A stretch of DNA of 64,000 bases. Origin: Bacillaceae bacterium JMAK1 (GTDB lineage Bacteria > Bacillota > Bacilli > Bacillales > Marinococcaceae). The position numbers and the translations under genes were made by a program. This document shows positions 62,994 through 64,000 of this stretch, in pieces. The first letter of the stretch is position 1, and each line of letters starts with the position of its first letter. The notes under the pieces were generated by a model that worked only from the letters and a program-made list of their open reading frames with translations, had not been told where the DNA came from and ran no database searches. The stretch covers positions 682,001 to 746,000 of the forward strand of contig JIBW01000002.1 in the NCBI GenBank assembly GCA_012970285.1. The letters are read 5' to 3'.

Positions 62994-63584
62994 CTATATA
63001 GATTCTAAGTGGTTCGTATCGTTAATAAAATGAATGACCTTTTCATTATCCGTAAGTTCAATCATACTAATCCCCGTATCCCCTATTTTAAAGTAGTAAT
63101 CCATGTTCATTGGCATTTGGAAAAAAGCTCGTAATATACTATTAATTACACCGCCATGAGCGACAATCGCAATCCGTTCATATTTATTTTCAGTTACAAT
63201 CTTAGAAAATATCGTTTCAATTCTCATTCGAAACTCTATGAATGATTCTCCATTTTCAAAACGATCATGAAGAAATTGTGGCTTCGGATGATTTTTCGCT
63301 TCTTCAAAAGACATGCCAGCCTGTATACCATTATTAAATTCCATTAATTCTTCTTCAAATGCCACTGGACAACCGATAGCTTGTGCTAATGTTTCAGCAG
63401 TTTCTCGCGCTCTCTTTAATGTACTTGCCCATATAAAGTCTGGTGGAAAGTCATTTTTCACTTTCTGTACTAAACCGCTCACTTGTCTTCTACCCATTGC
63501 TGTTAATTCAAAATCCGCTCTTCCTTCATGCACGTTTAAAAGATCTGCTTCCGATTCCCCGTGCCTAATTAATAGTATCTGCAT
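62994..63584 (-). CDS. Histidine phosphatase family protein
   Basis: 196 residues. Catalytic LLIRHGESEAD at the N-terminus, WASTLKRARETAETLA, acid in EFNNG, and second His in IAIVAHGGVINSIL. Phosphoglycerate mutase-like phosphatase of unknown substrate. Shares orientation with the DUF4166 gene, 34 bases away. Confidence 0.92.
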   Translation of the reverse strand: MQILLIRHGESEADLLNVHEGRADFELTAMGRRQVSGLVQKVKNDFPPDFIWASTLKRARETAETLAQAIGCPVAFEEELMEFNNGIQAGMSFEEAKNHPKPQFLHDRFENGESFIEFRMRIETIFSKIVTENKYERIAIVAHGGVINSILRAFFQMPMNMDYYFKIGDTGISMIELTDNEKVIHFINDTNHLESI

Positions 63585-63618
63585 AAATTATCCCCTCTTA
63601 CATCTTTTAAATATTCTT

Positions 63619-64000
63619 CTACCTGATCTCCACTACTGTCGCTTCTCCTTCATACATCAGAACCGTCGTCACGTGTTCAATATGCACGAAGATCTGAATG
63701 GTATTGGCACTGGTCGCTTTCTCATACACATTCACCTTTGCAGATAATGCTTTTGGTAAGCGTAGCAAACGTTTGCCGATGTTCGCATACGTCTCGTCTG
63801 AAGTGATCAATAACCCTCCTGTATCTGTCACGTGAAAATCTAACGGTTGAACGAGACGTCCGCTTTTTCCTAATGAGTCATAGATACGGCTTTGTTTCTC
63901 ATTCCACCACATTTCAGCGTAAAAACGTCGGGTAGCATTCGGAAAGTGAAAATTGCGATCCCAACTAACGTACGGTCCTTTACGGTTTGTGCTATATGTA
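63619..64000 (-). CDS. DUF4166-type protein, C-terminal part (runs off the window)
   Basis: The frame is open to the window edge, with 126 visible codons before the stop. RKGPYVSWDRNFHFPNATRRFYAEMWWNEKQSRIYDSLGKSGRLVQPLDFHVTDTGGLLITSD and LPKALSAKVNVYEKAT fit the DUF4166 domain, often found alone or at the end of SDR-type proteins. The internal ATG at 63912 is not the start because the upstream frame continues with domain-like sequence. Confidence 0.7.
   Translation of the reverse strand, partial: TYSTNRKGPYVSWDRNFHFPNATRRFYAEMWWNEKQSRIYDSLGKSGRLVQPLDFHVTDTGGLLITSDETYANIGKRLLRLPKALSAKVNVYEKATSANTIQIFVHIEHVTTVLMYEGEATVVEIR

Overview
The window looks like part of the chromosome of an endospore-forming, flagellated, halo- and/or alkaliphilic member of the Bacillaceae. 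The evidence is the lexA / ynzC / tkt / sirA / yneF / ccdC / yneK / acnA / yneP / yneQ order, which follows the Bacillus subtilis lexA-citB region, plus a gerA-type spore germination operon, a spore-type (KatX-like) catalase, a CheV gene behind a sigma-D-like promoter, glycine-betaine uptake by both an OpuA ABC system and a BCCT carrier, an NhaC-type Na+/H+ antiporter, and very acidic secreted lipoproteins. All calls rest on reading the sequence and on remembered family knowledge; no database search was run.

Layout. 0-5 kb: lexA (partial, minus strand) with three LexA boxes, a divergent 37-residue SOS membrane peptide in the place of yneA, then ynzC, tkt, sirA, yneF, ccdC and yneK. 5-11.4 kb: aconitase, a 580-bp intergenic region with two diverged 165-bp repeats, a DUF421 gene, an FbpB-like micro-gene, thioesterase, yneQ and nadE. 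11.4-18 kb: metA overlapping an alpha/beta hydrolase, a YkuI-type EAL protein that probably starts at ATT, a small receiver-domain protein, an M19 dipeptidase and a SurA-N-like lipoprotein. 18-23 kb: opuAABC, cheV and two small unknown genes. 23-31 kb (minus strand): HAD phosphatase, flavin reductase, YitT, and a five-gene germination operon with two B subunits. 31-36 kb: alkyltransferase-like protein, catalase, an Lnu(B)-type lincosamide nucleotidyltransferase behind a leader-peptide attenuator, and a BCCT carrier. 36-46 kb: aminotransferase, 3-methyladenine glycosylase, DUF59 protein, two oligoendopeptidases F, an ATP-grasp protein, panE, and an mtnE/mtnU-like pair. 45.9-46.2 kb: a strong promoter, structured RNA and terminator with no gene. 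46-55.4 kb: cupin epimerase, YeiH exporter with a divergent LysR regulator, purU, and a Fur-controlled siderophore uptake operon ending in a ferredoxin-NADP reductase. 55.4-57.9 kb: nhaC and a second DUF421 gene, with an 18-bp motif in the three intergenic gaps around them. 57.9-61.5 kb: AT-rich accessory segment. 61.5-64 kb: YfcC transporter, histidine phosphatase and a partial DUF4166 gene.

The accessory segment at 57.9-60.5 kb is the most striking part. A 28-bp sequence at 57967-57994 matches the Bacillus dif chromosome-dimer resolution site at 21 of its first 23 positions, but the end of its right arm is altered. Next to it is a minus-strand operon of an XerS-type tyrosine recombinase, a LAGLIDADG endonuclease and a tandem ribbon-helix-helix-like protein. 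Upstream of the recombinase gene is a loxP-geometry inverted repeat (13-8-13). I infer either a terminus-linked resolution module or a mobile element that uses dif. The other prominent candidates for new biology are the lnu attenuator, the 45.9-kb RNA, the minimal SOS peptide and the 18-bp motif.
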